From assembly GCA_020635955.1 (NCBI GenBank), contig JACJYW010000009.1, positions 199,209 through 263,208 of the forward strand: a stretch of DNA of 64,000 nt. The letters run 5' to 3'. Of the stretch, positions 35,799 to 45,752 are shown piece by piece (within the stretch, counting starts at the first letter, position 1; the number at the start of each line of letters is the position of its first letter). The position numbers and the translations under genes are program-made. This DNA comes from Crocinitomicaceae bacterium. Its GTDB lineage: Bacteria; Bacteroidota; Bacteroidia; Flavobacteriales_D; Crocinitomicaceae. The notes under the pieces were generated by a model. The model saw only the letters and a list, made by a program, of their open reading frames with translations, had not been told where the DNA came from and ran no database searches.

Positions 35799-37916
35799 TT
35801 AGTTGTTGTTTTCTATAATGTAGGTCAAAACTTTTTCCATCAAATGCACTCTATCTTTACCTCTAACATTGTGAGGATGCATTGGATATGGGAAAAAGTC
35901 CATCTGAACACCGGCATCTACAAAAGCTTTTACCAAGGCTAAATTGTGTTGCATTACTACTACATCATCCACCGTGCCGTGGATCAACAACAATTTTCCT
36001 TTTAGATTTTCTACGTAATTCATCAGGCGATTATCAGCATAGCCTTTTTCATTTTGCTCAGGTCTGTCCATGTAACGCTCTCCGTACATAATTTCATAAT
36101 ACTGCCAATCTGTTACCGGACCTCCAGCGACTCCAACATTGAAAACATCATCCTGACGCAACATCAATGACGTGGTCATGAATCCTCCAAAACTCCATCC
36201 ATGTACAGCTAACCTTTCGCCATCAACATAAGGCAAGGATTTCAAATACTCCACCCCTTTCATTTGGTCTTCCATTTCAACGGTTCCCAATTGACGGTGG
36301 ATCACGCTTTCAAATTCGAATCCTCTGTTGTCTGATCCTCTTCCATCAACAGTATAAACCAAATACCCTTGTTCGGCCATCCATTGCATCCACAAACTTG
36401 CTCCTCCATACCATGAATTGGTTACTAATTGCGCATGCGGTCCACCATAAACATAGATCAACACAGGATATTTTTTTGAAGCATCAAAATCTGATGGTTT
36501 GATCAATCTGTAATACAGATCTGTTTTGCCATCTCCGGCTTTAATTGTACCGTACTCAGCTGTCCCAATCTTATAATCTGCCAGTTTGTTATCTGCTTTT
36601 AATACCTCTCTCACCTGCTTACCATTATTATCACAAATGGCTTCAACATTAGGCGTATTCACATCACTCCAGCTATCAAACATATAACTGAAATCCGAAG
36701 CGAATGAAGCATGATGCGTTCCTCCTTTGGTCAATTGCGTTTGCTTGCCAGTTGCTACTTCCACTTTGAAATACTGCGTTTCAGTAGGCAATTCACCTGT
36801 TCCCACAAAGTAAACCACACCTGCATTGTGACCAACAATTTCTTGTGTTACCCATTTGTTGGAGGTCAATTGCTTTTTCATTTCACCCTCCGCAGAATAC
36901 AAGTACATGTTCATAAAGCCATCTCTTTCAGAAAGCCAGATGAATTCATTATCTGAGATAAAATATACCGGATGCTCCGGCTCAACCCACTTATCATTTT
37001 TCTCTTCAAACAAGGTTTTTACCAATTCACCTGTAGATGTTTTGTATTTGTTCAATTTCATGTGGTTTTGATCACGATTTACTTCCGCGATATAAAAGAA
37101 TTCGTCCTTTGGACCCCAACCAAAATTGGTTAGGTAATCTTCAGGATCTCCAGTTGGTTTTACATAAACTGTTTTACCTGTTTCAAGATCATAGATCCCA
37201 ACAGCAGATTTTTCAGAACCCTGACCCGCCATTGGATATTTGATAGAATTTAAACTTCCTGTTCGGGTGGTAATATCTAACAGTGGATAATCCGCTACAT
37301 TCGATTCGTCTTTTTGATAAAAAGCAACATATTTCCCTGTAGTTGACCAGAAAATACCATCTGTAATTCCAAATTCGCTTCTTGCAATTGCTTTACCGGA
37401 TACGATTTGATCTCCCAGATTTGTTACTTGAATTTGCTTTTCACCATCCTGGATATAGAAGTTGTTGTCTATGGTATATCCTACCTTACCATTTACACTG
37501 CAAAGTTTTGCATTTTCAGCATTTTCAGGCATGACCGCCAATTGATCAGCTGTTTTTGTGGCTGCGTTGATCAAAAAATATTTGTTACCGGCTGATGTAT
37601 AGAAGTGATTTTCATCCTTCCACTCCATAACATTCACATAATTGAATGTCTCACCCGTCATCTTAGCCATATCCCCGGTATTCAAAAGATCCGTACTCGC
37701 CGATTTTTTAACATTACCCATTTTTAATGTTTGATAATCCGCCGACAAATAAGAATACGTTTTGGTACCCGGTATCCATTCTACCATTACCGTCCTATCT
37801 GGATAAAATCGTCCGTACTGCTGCATCACAGCATCTTTCAACGTTAATTCTTTTTGAGTAAAGCCAGTGAAACCGCTAAATACGATCCAGGCAGCAACAA
37901 TAATTCTGTTCATCAT
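35799..37916 (-). CDS. dipeptidyl peptidase IV (S9B prolyl oligopeptidase family)
   Basis: 705 residues. Signal peptide in IIVAAWIVFSGFTGFTQ, N-terminal beta-propeller (about 40-450) and C-terminal alpha/beta hydrolase (about 460-705). Catalytic Ser575 in HGWSFGGF, Asp650 in HGTVDDVV, and His in HPHNVRG. The family removes X-Pro or X-Ala dipeptides from peptide N-termini in the periplasm and is common in asaccharolytic and marine Bacteroidota. Either of two adjacent Met codons may start it. Confidence 0.92.
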   Translation of the reverse strand: MMNRIIVAAWIVFSGFTGFTQKELTLKDAVMQQYGRFYPDRTVMVEWIPGTKTYSYLSADYQTLKMGNVKKSASTDLLNTGDMAKMTGETFNYVNVMEWKDENHFYTSAGNKYFLINAATKTADQLAVMPENAENAKLCSVNGKVGYTIDNNFYIQDGEKQIQVTNLGDQIVSGKAIARSEFGITDGIFWSTTGKYVAFYQKDESNVADYPLLDITTRTGSLNSIKYPMAGQGSEKSAVGIYDLETGKTVYVKPTGDPEDYLTNFGWGPKDEFFYIAEVNRDQNHMKLNKYKTSTGELVKTLFEEKNDKWVEPEHPVYFISDNEFIWLSERDGFMNMYLYSAEGEMKKQLTSNKWVTQEIVGHNAGVVYFVGTGELPTETQYFKVEVATGKQTQLTKGGTHHASFASDFSYMFDSWSDVNTPNVEAICDNNGKQVREVLKADNKLADYKIGTAEYGTIKAGDGKTDLYYRLIKPSDFDASKKYPVLIYVYGGPHAQLVTNSWYGGASLWMQWMAEQGYLVYTVDGRGSDNRGFEFESVIHRQLGTVEMEDQMKGVEYLKSLPYVDGERLAVHGWSFGGFMTTSLMLRQDDVFNVGVAGGPVTDWQYYEIMYGERYMDRPEQNEKGYADNRLMNYVENLKGKLLLIHGTVDDVVVMQHNLALVKAFVDAGVQMDFFPYPMHPHNVRGKDRVHLMEKVLTYIIENNN

Positions 37917-38062
37917 TCTTTCAGTTATAAGTATGTCTCCTAGGATATTGGGATTGGATAAATCTAAGTATAAAAATACAGAATAGTATCAGCCAGCCAT
38001 GGCATACTTGATGAATGGCATTCTGGATTGGTTAAGAGGCCAAATCTTCCTTTTAAATTTCC

Positions 38063-38070
38063 TATATTTG
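38063..38070 (+). promoter_or_regulatory. candidate -7 promoter box for the E1 alpha/beta gene (TATATTTG)
   Basis: Exact TAnnTTTG match 23 bp before the ATG at 38094. No TTG at the optimum -33 spacing. The rest of the 37917-38093 interval holds no gene. Confidence 0.35.
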
Positions 38071-38093
38071 TTAGCCCTAGAAATTCTAGTCTT

Positions 38094-40211
38094 ATGTCAG
38101 AAACCGCAACAAAAAGTTCAAACGTGACTTCGAAAAAAACAACAAAATCAAAGATCAAAACTGACAAAAAAACGATCGAAAGAGCATTAGAATTGATGTG
38201 TACGGCTAAAACTATGGCCGAAAAGTATGAGGAGAATGCTAAGGTAACTTCTAAATACGTGCACGCCACTTCCAGAGGACACGAAGCTATACAATTGGCT
38301 TTGGCGCTTCAACTTAAACCGCAGGACTGGGTTGCCCCTTATTATCGTGATGACAGTATTTTGTTAGGGATTGGAATGCAGCCCTATGAAGTGATGCTGC
38401 AGGTTTTTGCTAAGAAAGACGACCCTTTTTCAGGAGGTAGAACATATTACAGTCACCCAAGTTTGAGAAGGGATGACATGCCAAAGATCCCTCATCAATC
38501 ATCAGCTACCGGAATGCAGGCTATTCCTACAACCGGAGTTGCCATGGGAATTCAATACAAAGAAACTACCGGCATTGCTGACGAATATAAAGATGGTAAA
38601 CCTGTTGTGGTTTGTTCTTTAGGTGATGCGTCATGTACTGAAGGTGAAGTATCTGAAGCCTTTCAAATGGCTGCATTGAAACAGTTCCCGATCTTGTATT
38701 TAGTTCAGGATAACGAGTGGGATATTTCAGCTAATGCCAAAGAAACGAGAGCTCAGGATATCACTCATTACATGAAAGGGTTTAAAGGAATTGAAGTTAG
38801 AACCATAGATGGAAGTGACTTTGACCTTTCTTACCAAACCGTAAAAGAGGTTTTAGATACTATCAGAAAAGAAAGAAGACCTTTCTTGATCCATGCTAAA
38901 GTTCCACTATTAGGACATCATACATCTGGCGTAAGAAAAGAGTGGTATAGAGATGATTTGGATGAGCACGGAAAACGTGACCCGTATCCTAAAATGGTTC
39001 AATTGGCCTTAGATGCTGGAATGACAAAAAAGGCGGTTGAAGAAATTGAAAAGAATACCAGAGAATATGTAGATGCTGAGTTCGATAAAGCCATTAATGC
39101 TGAAGAGCCAGATCCAAAAAGCATTCAGGATTTTTACTTTGCTCCAACCCCAATAACTGAAGAAAAAGGTGAGAGAGAACCTGCAGGTAAGAAACCAACT
39201 GTCTTGGTGGATTCGGCCTTGTTTGCCGTTCGTGAGATCATGGAAAAACATCCTGAAGCTTTATTGTATGGGCAGGATGTTGGAGGACGATTAGGCGGAG
39301 TATTCCGTGAAGCTGCAACATTGGCTCAACAATTTGGAGACTCTAGAGTATTCAATACACCAATTCAGGAAGCATTTATTATCGGTTCAACCGTTGGTAT
39401 GTCAGCCGTTGGATTAAAACCAATCGTTGAAGTTCAGTTTGCCGATTACATCTGGCCGGGCTTAAATCAGTTGTTTACTGAGGTGAGCAGATCTTATTAC
39501 CTCTCTAATGGAAAATGGCCGGTAAGTTCAATATTACGCGTACCAATTGGAGCTTACGGTTCAGGTGGTCCTTATCACTCATCTTCAGTAGAGTCGGTTA
39601 TAACAAATATTCGCGGAATAAAAGTGGCTTATCCTTCAACAGGAGCTGATCTGAAAGGATTAATGAAAGCTGCTTTCTATGATCCGAATCCGGTAGTAAT
39701 GCTTGAACACAAAGGATTGTACTGGTCAAAGATCAAAGGAACTGAAAAAGCTATGACCATTGAGCCGGATGAGGATTATGTCATTCCATTTGGTAAGGCA
39801 AGAATTGTGCAGGAAGCTGATGCCGATAAGATCAAAGCCGGTGAATCTGTTGTAGTTGTTACTTACGGTAGAGGAGTTTACTGGACAATGGAAGCTGCAG
39901 AACAATTCCCAGGTCAGGTGGAGATCATTGATTTGAGAACACTTTCACCATGGGATGAAGAGACTGTTTTTGCTGCCGTTAGAAAGCATAGTAAAGTTGT
40001 TTTAGTTACGGAAGAATCTAGAGAAGCAAGCTTCACATTAGGTGTTGCAGGTAAGATCCAAAAGAATTGTTTCACCTCATTGGATGCACCAATTGAGATA
40101 GTAGGATCGGTTGATACGCCTGCCATTCCGTTGAATTCTATACTTGAAGCTGAGCTTTTAACCAATGGTGATAAAGTAGCTGATGGAATTCGAAGCACTT
40201 TAAATTTCTAA
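38094..40211 (+). CDS. branched-chain 2-oxoacid dehydrogenase E1, fused alpha and beta subunits
   Basis: 705 residues from MSETATKSS; 22 in-frame upstream codons are rejected because the promoter box falls in them. The N-terminal half is E1 alpha: RGHEAIQLALAL, ThDP motif GDASCTEGEVSEAFQMAALK with LVQDNEWDIS. The C-terminal half (from about 380) is E1 beta: QDVGGRLGGVFREA, FNTPIQEAFIIGSTVG, VEVQFADYIWPGLNQ and MLEHKGLYWS. It decarboxylates 2-oxoacids and loads the acyl group onto lipoyl-E2, which is not in the window. The fusion is common in Bacteroidota. Confidence 0.9.
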   Translation: MSETATKSSNVTSKKTTKSKIKTDKKTIERALELMCTAKTMAEKYEENAKVTSKYVHATSRGHEAIQLALALQLKPQDWVAPYYRDDSILLGIGMQPYEVMLQVFAKKDDPFSGGRTYYSHPSLRRDDMPKIPHQSSATGMQAIPTTGVAMGIQYKETTGIADEYKDGKPVVVCSLGDASCTEGEVSEAFQMAALKQFPILYLVQDNEWDISANAKETRAQDITHYMKGFKGIEVRTIDGSDFDLSYQTVKEVLDTIRKERRPFLIHAKVPLLGHHTSGVRKEWYRDDLDEHGKRDPYPKMVQLALDAGMTKKAVEEIEKNTREYVDAEFDKAINAEEPDPKSIQDFYFAPTPITEEKGEREPAGKKPTVLVDSALFAVREIMEKHPEALLYGQDVGGRLGGVFREAATLAQQFGDSRVFNTPIQEAFIIGSTVGMSAVGLKPIVEVQFADYIWPGLNQLFTEVSRSYYLSNGKWPVSSILRVPIGAYGSGGPYHSSSVESVITNIRGIKVAYPSTGADLKGLMKAAFYDPNPVVMLEHKGLYWSKIKGTEKAMTIEPDEDYVIPFGKARIVQEADADKIKAGESVVVVTYGRGVYWTMEAAEQFPGQVEIIDLRTLSPWDEETVFAAVRKHSKVVLVTEESREASFTLGVAGKIQKNCFTSLDAPIEIVGSVDTPAIPLNSILEAELLTNGDKVADGIRSTLNF

Positions 40212-40212
40212 G

Positions 40213-40404
40213 ATGAAATCAAAATTCATGGCAGGACTGATTGCTTCATTGATCGCATTGATCTTTGTTGTAAGTATTTCAATTTTTCTTGCGCTTGTAC
40301 TAGAAATTGATGCTTCCAAGAACTGGTTTACCTATACTGCTGCTTTCTTAACCATTGCTGTTTGGCTGGCAGTTTATAATAAGTTGAAGCCAAAAGATAG
40401 TTAA
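40213..40404 (+). CDS. small two-TM membrane protein
   Basis: 63 residues, two hydrophobic helices (about 7-30 and 37-56), ending AVYNKLKPKDS. The ATG is 1 bp after the E1 stop. The last 31 bp before the final two codons recur exactly at 41070-41100, where the frame ends KPKEE instead. No family recognised. Confidence 0.6.
   Translation: MKSKFMAGLIASLIALIFVVSISIFLALVLEIDASKNWFTYTAAFLTIAVWLAVYNKLKPKDS
40367..40397 (+). repeat. 31-bp direct repeat, copy 1 (inside small membrane protein 3' end)
   Basis: Identical over 31 bp to 41070-41100, starting TGGCAGTTTATAATAAGTTG. Together the copies bracket a 672 bp segment holding the 40405-40983 gene. Confidence 0.9.
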
Positions 40405-40983
40405 TTAAGATCTGATCTTTTCTGCTTCTCTTCCCTTAACTTCCACAATATTTCTACCTGTCCAATGGTATACTTTCTTTGTTTGAACCGTAGTAGGCGC
40501 TAAAGAAAGATCATAGTGTTTTGTTACGCGTTGAATTGATATACCATCACCAGGAAAAGAATACTCATCTATGTCAGCCGGCAAATCGCAGATGCCGTAA
40601 TTGATCTCGGGCAGTTTAAGAAAGTGATCTTTGTTCGTTACTAAATAATAATTTGAGTGGATATCTGAACAACAGGCAGAAAATTCAACCTGTACACAAA
40701 CCACAGATTTAATTCCTTTCAAACCTGGATTTACCCATTCTGTAACAATAGTGGTATCGTATGTCTCGGTATATTCAATAGGAAAAGTCAACATAACGCG
40801 TTCAGGATCTTTAACTAAAACCAGGTCTGCCATATAAGCGCCATTAAACTGTGTTTCTACTCCAAACTTTGACACCATTTGTTGTGATGCGCCAGCTGTT
40901 TTATATGAATTTGAAGGTTTGAACGATTGCGTCATTCCTGAATGAGCAATCGAAACAATTAAAAGCAGGGTTATTGTTCTCAT
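40405..40983 (-). CDS. exported protein of unknown function
   Basis: 192 residues, signal peptide MRTITLLLIVSIAHSGMTQ. The mature part holds three clustered Cys (VVCVQVEFSACCSD) and a later one (YGICDLP). No family recognised. Its stop directly abuts the stop of the small membrane protein, and the gene lies between exact 31-bp direct repeats, so it may have been inserted here. A 13-bp palindrome (GTAGCT-A-AGCTAC, 40984-40996) touches the start codon. Confidence 0.6.
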   Translation of the reverse strand: MRTITLLLIVSIAHSGMTQSFKPSNSYKTAGASQQMVSKFGVETQFNGAYMADLVLVKDPERVMLTFPIEYTETYDTTIVTEWVNPGLKGIKSVVCVQVEFSACCSDIHSNYYLVTNKDHFLKLPEINYGICDLPADIDEYSFPGDGISIQRVTKHYDLSLAPTTVQTKKVYHWTGRNIVEVKGREAEKIRS

Positions 40984-41069
40984 GTAGCTAAGCTACGCAG
41001 GGATCATAAGAATCCTGATATCAAATAATAAGACAAAAGTTTCGAATAATAATTCTAGATCCTACCGGA

Positions 41070-41100
41070 TGGCAGTTTATAATAAGTTGAAGCCAAAAGA
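41070..41100 (+). repeat. 31-bp direct repeat, copy 2 (orphan gene 3' end)
   Basis: Exact copy of 40367-40397 followed by GAG GAA TAA in the same frame, so it reads as a complete alternative C-terminus (KPKEE). Located between divergent-strand genes with no start of its own. Confidence 0.9.
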
Positions 41101-41113
41101 GGAATAAAATCCA

Positions 41114-42508
41114 CTATTTCTTAAGCAATACAAAGTGTTTGAATTGTTTTTCGATCTGATAATTTCCGGTATCGCTTCCATTATGCAGAAGTAAAAAATC
41201 AGCCACTGAATTATCGAAATGATCAAGATCTGTGTCAATACATTTTACATCTGTAAATAACCATAACACCCTGGGTTTAATAAAGCCAATAGTAGCATCT
41301 GAAGGTATTTCTGAGGATAAATACTCGTAAACTTCACGCGTTTCAGGAATATCCACTTCATTCGTGTTGAGTTTAGCATATTCATTGATCTGACCGAATG
41401 AATTAACTGAAAATACTAACAGATAAATACACATAAATCCGTAGGCTATAATTGGTTTTACTTTAATTTTTTCAATGAGAAATTGAATCCCTTTAAGTCC
41501 AAAAAAGACAAATAAAGGCAGCAATGGAAACAAAAATCTTACACCTTGAACACTTGGCCATACAAGTAGAACCGCAAAGTAAAGCACAATGAAAACAATA
41601 AAGTACGCATATTGCTTAAAGCTAATCACTGCGCCAAATATGGTAAAGAGCATTAACGCCAATCCTAAAACGAAGTCAAGACTTCCAAAAAAGAAAACAT
41701 CAGACAATAACAACATGTAATATTCAAAATTCCCAAAGATCCTGTCTATTGTAATGCCCGAAAAGAACATTTCCAAATGATTGGCTCCACCTGAAGGAAA
41801 TATCAACTTGATTATCGCATATGCTGAAACAAAGAGTGCATAAGGAATATATTTTATCCATTTTCTTGAAGTATACTTCTCTTTATTCATTATTTGATAT
41901 GCAAGGAGTGTTGGAAGCAGTACTATGCCAATATCCCTTGTGAAATAAGCATAAAAGATGCTCGAAGCCAGAAAAACCTGATTGATTACAGAATTCTTCA
42001 AGGTCATCAAATAAAAACTCAGGATAACCAAAAAGAAAAAAGGCAGATCAGACAAGATCATATCACAAAAGATGATAAAATGAGGATTGAATGCTATTAA
42101 AATGATGATAATAAAAGCATAGATGATCGAATTGAAATTGGATTTAAAAACCTTGTATAATACTGGTATTGATAACAAGAAAAAAAAGGCGCACAAGTAC
42201 TTCATTTTCAAAAAATCCAATCCAAATAATTGATAGATCGGTGCCAGCAATATTGGAAATCCATTAGGATACAGGTAAGGCCCAATTTCCTTAATTGAAT
42301 TCTCCATAGAATATTTGTTGATCTCGTAAGCTTCCTGAAGATTTCCGTCCGAAAGATGTTTAGCCTGATTTACATACAATGCAAAATCACCGGCCCACAT
42401 ATTATGACCATCCTTAACAACAGTTGTAATTAAGTAAGCGGATACAAGTAAAATGATCGTTAGCACGATCTTGTTTTGGTAAGTTCTTATTTTACTTAGT
42501 AAGACCAA
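41114..42508 (-). CDS. GT-C-type (GT39/ArnT-like) membrane glycosyltransferase candidate
   Basis: 464 residues, about 11 TM helices. The first periplasmic loop carries WAGDFALYVNQAKHL, the D-containing motif expected for GT-C enzymes, then YLYPNGFPILLAPIYQL. The C-terminal soluble tail is about 100 residues. The family moves sugars from polyprenyl-phosphate carriers in the inner membrane. Acceptor unknown. Follows the beta-barrel gene after 18 bp on the same strand. Confidence 0.68.
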   Translation of the reverse strand: MVLLSKIRTYQNKIVLTIILLVSAYLITTVVKDGHNMWAGDFALYVNQAKHLSDGNLQEAYEINKYSMENSIKEIGPYLYPNGFPILLAPIYQLFGLDFLKMKYLCAFFFLLSIPVLYKVFKSNFNSIIYAFIIIILIAFNPHFIIFCDMILSDLPFFFLVILSFYLMTLKNSVINQVFLASSIFYAYFTRDIGIVLLPTLLAYQIMNKEKYTSRKWIKYIPYALFVSAYAIIKLIFPSGGANHLEMFFSGITIDRIFGNFEYYMLLLSDVFFFGSLDFVLGLALMLFTIFGAVISFKQYAYFIVFIVLYFAVLLVWPSVQGVRFLFPLLPLFVFFGLKGIQFLIEKIKVKPIIAYGFMCIYLLVFSVNSFGQINEYAKLNTNEVDIPETREVYEYLSSEIPSDATIGFIKPRVLWLFTDVKCIDTDLDHFDNSVADFLLLHNGSDTGNYQIEKQFKHFVLLKK

Positions 42509-42526
42509 ATAAATGAATACTTAGGA

Positions 42527-44905
42527 TCAAATTCTACCGGATTGTCCGGATTCAGATTCTTTAATATTGGTGCCTTGTTTCAAACGACCGAATTTATAGA
42601 AGAACCCAAATCTGAAGGTAGTGAATTGAGACTGATTTAAAGAACTTAGCTGATAATTCCCGGCAATAGTTGTGCTTTTATATTTTGGAGGTATTATGTC
42701 ATCTACATCCAAATAGATCTGGAAATTATTTCCTTTGAATTTTTTCGTTAACCTCATTCCCCAAAGGAACACTGTATTTTGTCTATATCCATCACCACCC
42801 CATCTGGCAATATTCAAGTTGTTTGAAATATCAATGTTCTTAGGCAACATAAAATTCAACCAGGAATAAAATCCATAGGTAACATTGTAAAAGCGAGCAC
42901 GGTGAAACAAAGGGGTATAATCAAATCTGTTGTATTCGAACCACAAGGAATTCCATCCATTTAGCCATTTCGCTTGAATTGGCGCATTAAGACTAACAGA
43001 TATTCCTTGTTCCTTATCGGCATTCCATGGAGTTGTATTGATAAGAAAGGTACTGTCATCAACAAATTGCAATGAACTTACAGGTCTTCTATCTATGGAA
43101 TACTCTACGCTAATGTTATAGGCATAAAAAATATCGAACTCCATTCCCACAGATTGCTCTATGGCGGGTCTTAAAAATGGATTACCATATTGGATATTCA
43201 AACTATCCTGAATTCTAACGAATGGATCAAAATTAGAAAATGACGGACGGTCAATTCCACTGGAATAATAAATGGTCATTGAAAGATTCTCAGCAGGTTC
43301 GAAAAGTATACTTGCAGATGGAAAAGGTAAGATGTACACAGAATCAATGAACTGTTTATTCAGTGAGTTGCTGTACCCATTCAAGCCCGAATATTCACCT
43401 CTAATTCCAAGTCGAAAACCGAAAGCATCCCAATCTTTTTGTAGTTCAGTAAATATACCTCCAATGTGTTCTTTGTAGTCATATGAATTCGAATAAACCG
43501 GATCTAGCACCCAGCTATCATTCACATCTGTATATTGATCAAAGGCCTTATTGTTTTTGAGCATATTGAAACTTCCACCAACATTTAATTTCCATCCGGA
43601 GGTATCAAAAACGTGCTCATAATTGATCCTTAATTCACCAATATTTGGCCTATCTCTTGAATCATTCAAACGCTTGAATACAGATGATTGTCCTGATACT
43701 ACATCATCAAACAAGCTGGTGTATTCATTGTTACCTTCACTAATTTTCAATATATAATTGAAGTTGACCTCAAAAAAGCTCTTATTCGTATCTGTTTCCC
43801 ATTGATAGTTCAAAAAAGCACTATTGTTTAACCAGGTGTATCCTGGTAATGAACTTTGTTCTTGTTGGATAGTTGTTTGATCATCTTCAATATATCTCAT
43901 GGTAGAATTAGTATTTGAACCACTCAAACTTCCATTCATACGGTACCCGGAAGTGATTTTATGCTTGTCATTAATTCGGTACGCAGCCTTAAGATTTGCA
44001 TATTGCCAGGTCCACCATTGATCAGAGGTTGATTTATCATAATATTCCCTGTTTGAATCATCCGTGGTTTTACCATAGGTTGAATCCAAGGAAAAACTTG
44101 AACTATAATTACCCCCAAAATGCCCATTGAAAGAGAACTTTTTTCTTTTGACACTCAGCCCCACTCCTATTCTTCCTGAAGGTTTTAATTGAGTATTGAC
44201 ACCGCCATTCGCACTTATGGTCATATTATATCCTTCTAAATGAAAATTCTTAGTGTACACTTCAATTACTCCTCCACCCTTTCCCTGTGCTCGATATTTA
44301 GCAGAAGGATTTGTTATGATCTCGATACTTTCGATCATGTCGGCAGGAATCGCCTTCAACTCATCATTGGTAATGATAGGCTGCCTGTCAATGAGGATCA
44401 ATGGACTTCCTTTACCAATGATCTCAATTCTTTCATTATCGGGAGAACTGATCTTAGGTGATGCTTTTAAGACATCAAACAATGTTGGTAGCGTTTGCAG
44501 ATTGGTTCCTTCAACATTTACTTTGATACCGTCCATGGTTCTTAAGTACGTTGGCTTAATGTATTTCACTTCAACCGTTTCTAGATTTCTATCAGCTTCC
44601 AATTGAATGATCCCAAGAGATACAACCGTATCTACCGCTTCAAAATTGATCAGAGTATCGAGAAAACCCGGGATCTTGAACTTTACATAGAATTCTTTTG
44701 AACCATCAGTATCCATCAATACTGAGAAGTAAGTACTATCAATATAACTGCCCTTTTTCAAAGAAGAATCTGGCAATGAAAAGATGGTCAACTGACCGAT
44801 AGCATCATTTATAGAAGTGGATGCGAAATTACCTTCCAACCTGATCATTTGTGAAAACGAAGTGATGGATAGAAGAAATACAACAAGAAATACTAATTTT
44901 TTCAT
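42527..44905 (-). CDS. outer-membrane beta-barrel receptor, TonB-dependent-like
   Basis: 792 residues. Signal peptide MKKLVFLVVFLLSITSFSQ. An N-terminal beta-sandwich domain (about 20-110) is followed by a plug-like domain (about 125-225: LFDVLKASPKISS, LILIDRQPI, IESIEIITNPSAKYRAQGKGG). The rest is a 22-strand type barrel of the OMP_b-brl_3 family, with aromatic-rich strands up to LNQSQFTTFRFGFFYKFGR. Family members import siderophores or oligomers; no binding lipoprotein (SusD) is nearby and the ligand is unknown. A good promoter lies just upstream. Confidence 0.85.
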   Translation of the reverse strand: MKKLVFLVVFLLSITSFSQMIRLEGNFASTSINDAIGQLTIFSLPDSSLKKGSYIDSTYFSVLMDTDGSKEFYVKFKIPGFLDTLINFEAVDTVVSLGIIQLEADRNLETVEVKYIKPTYLRTMDGIKVNVEGTNLQTLPTLFDVLKASPKISSPDNERIEIIGKGSPLILIDRQPIITNDELKAIPADMIESIEIITNPSAKYRAQGKGGGVIEVYTKNFHLEGYNMTISANGGVNTQLKPSGRIGVGLSVKRKKFSFNGHFGGNYSSSFSLDSTYGKTTDDSNREYYDKSTSDQWWTWQYANLKAAYRINDKHKITSGYRMNGSLSGSNTNSTMRYIEDDQTTIQQEQSSLPGYTWLNNSAFLNYQWETDTNKSFFEVNFNYILKISEGNNEYTSLFDDVVSGQSSVFKRLNDSRDRPNIGELRINYEHVFDTSGWKLNVGGSFNMLKNNKAFDQYTDVNDSWVLDPVYSNSYDYKEHIGGIFTELQKDWDAFGFRLGIRGEYSGLNGYSNSLNKQFIDSVYILPFPSASILFEPAENLSMTIYYSSGIDRPSFSNFDPFVRIQDSLNIQYGNPFLRPAIEQSVGMEFDIFYAYNISVEYSIDRRPVSSLQFVDDSTFLINTTPWNADKEQGISVSLNAPIQAKWLNGWNSLWFEYNRFDYTPLFHRARFYNVTYGFYSWLNFMLPKNIDISNNLNIARWGGDGYRQNTVFLWGMRLTKKFKGNNFQIYLDVDDIIPPKYKSTTIAGNYQLSSLNQSQFTTFRFGFFYKFGRLKQGTNIKESESGQSGRI

Positions 44906-44953
44906 TTTTGAGTATGGGTTCGCTTCAAGAACGCTTTTTCATTCAATTGGTAA

Positions 44954-44983
44954 CAAAGCTAATGCAGTATAAATGAATATCAA
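44954..44983 (-). promoter_or_regulatory. promoter for the beta-barrel receptor gene (TTG-N19-TAGCTTTG)
   Basis: On the minus strand, TTG (44981-44983) and TAGCTTTG (44954-44961) are separated by 19 bp, matching the Bacteroidota -33/-7 consensus. Leaves a leader of about 45 nt to the ATG at 44905. Confidence 0.6.
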
Positions 44984-45060
44984 GTAGAAATACTCAAAAG
45001 GTAAAACCACCATTTAAGAGGAAATAATGACGACTAGACTTGACCATAATGCTATCCCGA

Positions 45061-45750
45061 TCATCTAATATTTACCAATATGATAAAGGTGATAAACCAG
45101 AAAAGGATCAATCCTCCGAACATGAAAGTTGGAATATTGAGCCGCTTCTTATTTTGAGTAGCAACCTCTTCAGCGGCTAAAACTGCTTCCTTTGGACCAT
45201 TGACGTCAAATACAACTTCACTCAAAATTTTCCATTTTTTTAGGAGAACCACTATCAAAGTTGTTGATGTGGCAATCCAGTACAAATAAGATTCATTTGA
45301 TGTTTTCAAATAAAAAATCCATTCCATTATAAATGGAAATACTACGATACTTAAAATGACCACATTCAAAATGGCAATGGATGTTCCCTGTGCTTTCCAA
45401 AAGTTCTCTCCATTTATCTTCCTATTGGAGATAACAAAAAGTAATATCACTACAGGATAAGAAACCATTTCACTCATTAGCTCAAGCAATAGAAACCCTT
45501 CAAGATCAATAAGATCCTGACTCAACATTACCACAAGAAAAATAATATTCAATAAGGACCAGAGTGCGGATCTGGAATTATATAGGGATTGTGAAGATCT
45601 TGCGTAGGCAACCAGATTGAGCAGAAAAACAAGCCAGCCAACCAGCATTATATAGTTATTAAAATAGCTTTCAGTATAGATCAGATAGCCACATGCTAGA
45701 AAAGGTATAAGAAAACTAAGTACTGTATCAATAGCAACTATTATTCTCAT
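45061..45750 (-). CDS. polytopic membrane protein, unknown function
   Basis: 229 residues from the ATG (MRIIVAIDTVLSF) two bases after the NlpC/P60 stop; a start 45 bp upstream would overlap that gene and is less likely. About seven TM helices. The loop before the last helix is charged (FDVNGPKEAVLAAEEVATQNKKR). No family recognised. Downstream partner of the NlpC/P60 gene. Confidence 0.6.
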   Translation of the reverse strand: MRIIVAIDTVLSFLIPFLACGYLIYTESYFNNYIMLVGWLVFLLNLVAYARSSQSLYNSRSALWSLLNIIFLVVMLSQDLIDLEGFLLLELMSEMVSYPVVILLFVISNRKINGENFWKAQGTSIAILNVVILSIVVFPFIMEWIFYLKTSNESYLYWIATSTTLIVVLLKKWKILSEVVFDVNGPKEAVLAAEEVATQNKKRLNIPTFMFGGLILFWFITFIILVNIR

Positions 45751-45752
45751 TT

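Noticed and set aside
40984..40996. 13-bp palindrome as a terminator
   Set aside because: No T-run follows, and it touches a start codon; kept only as a note in the gene entry.
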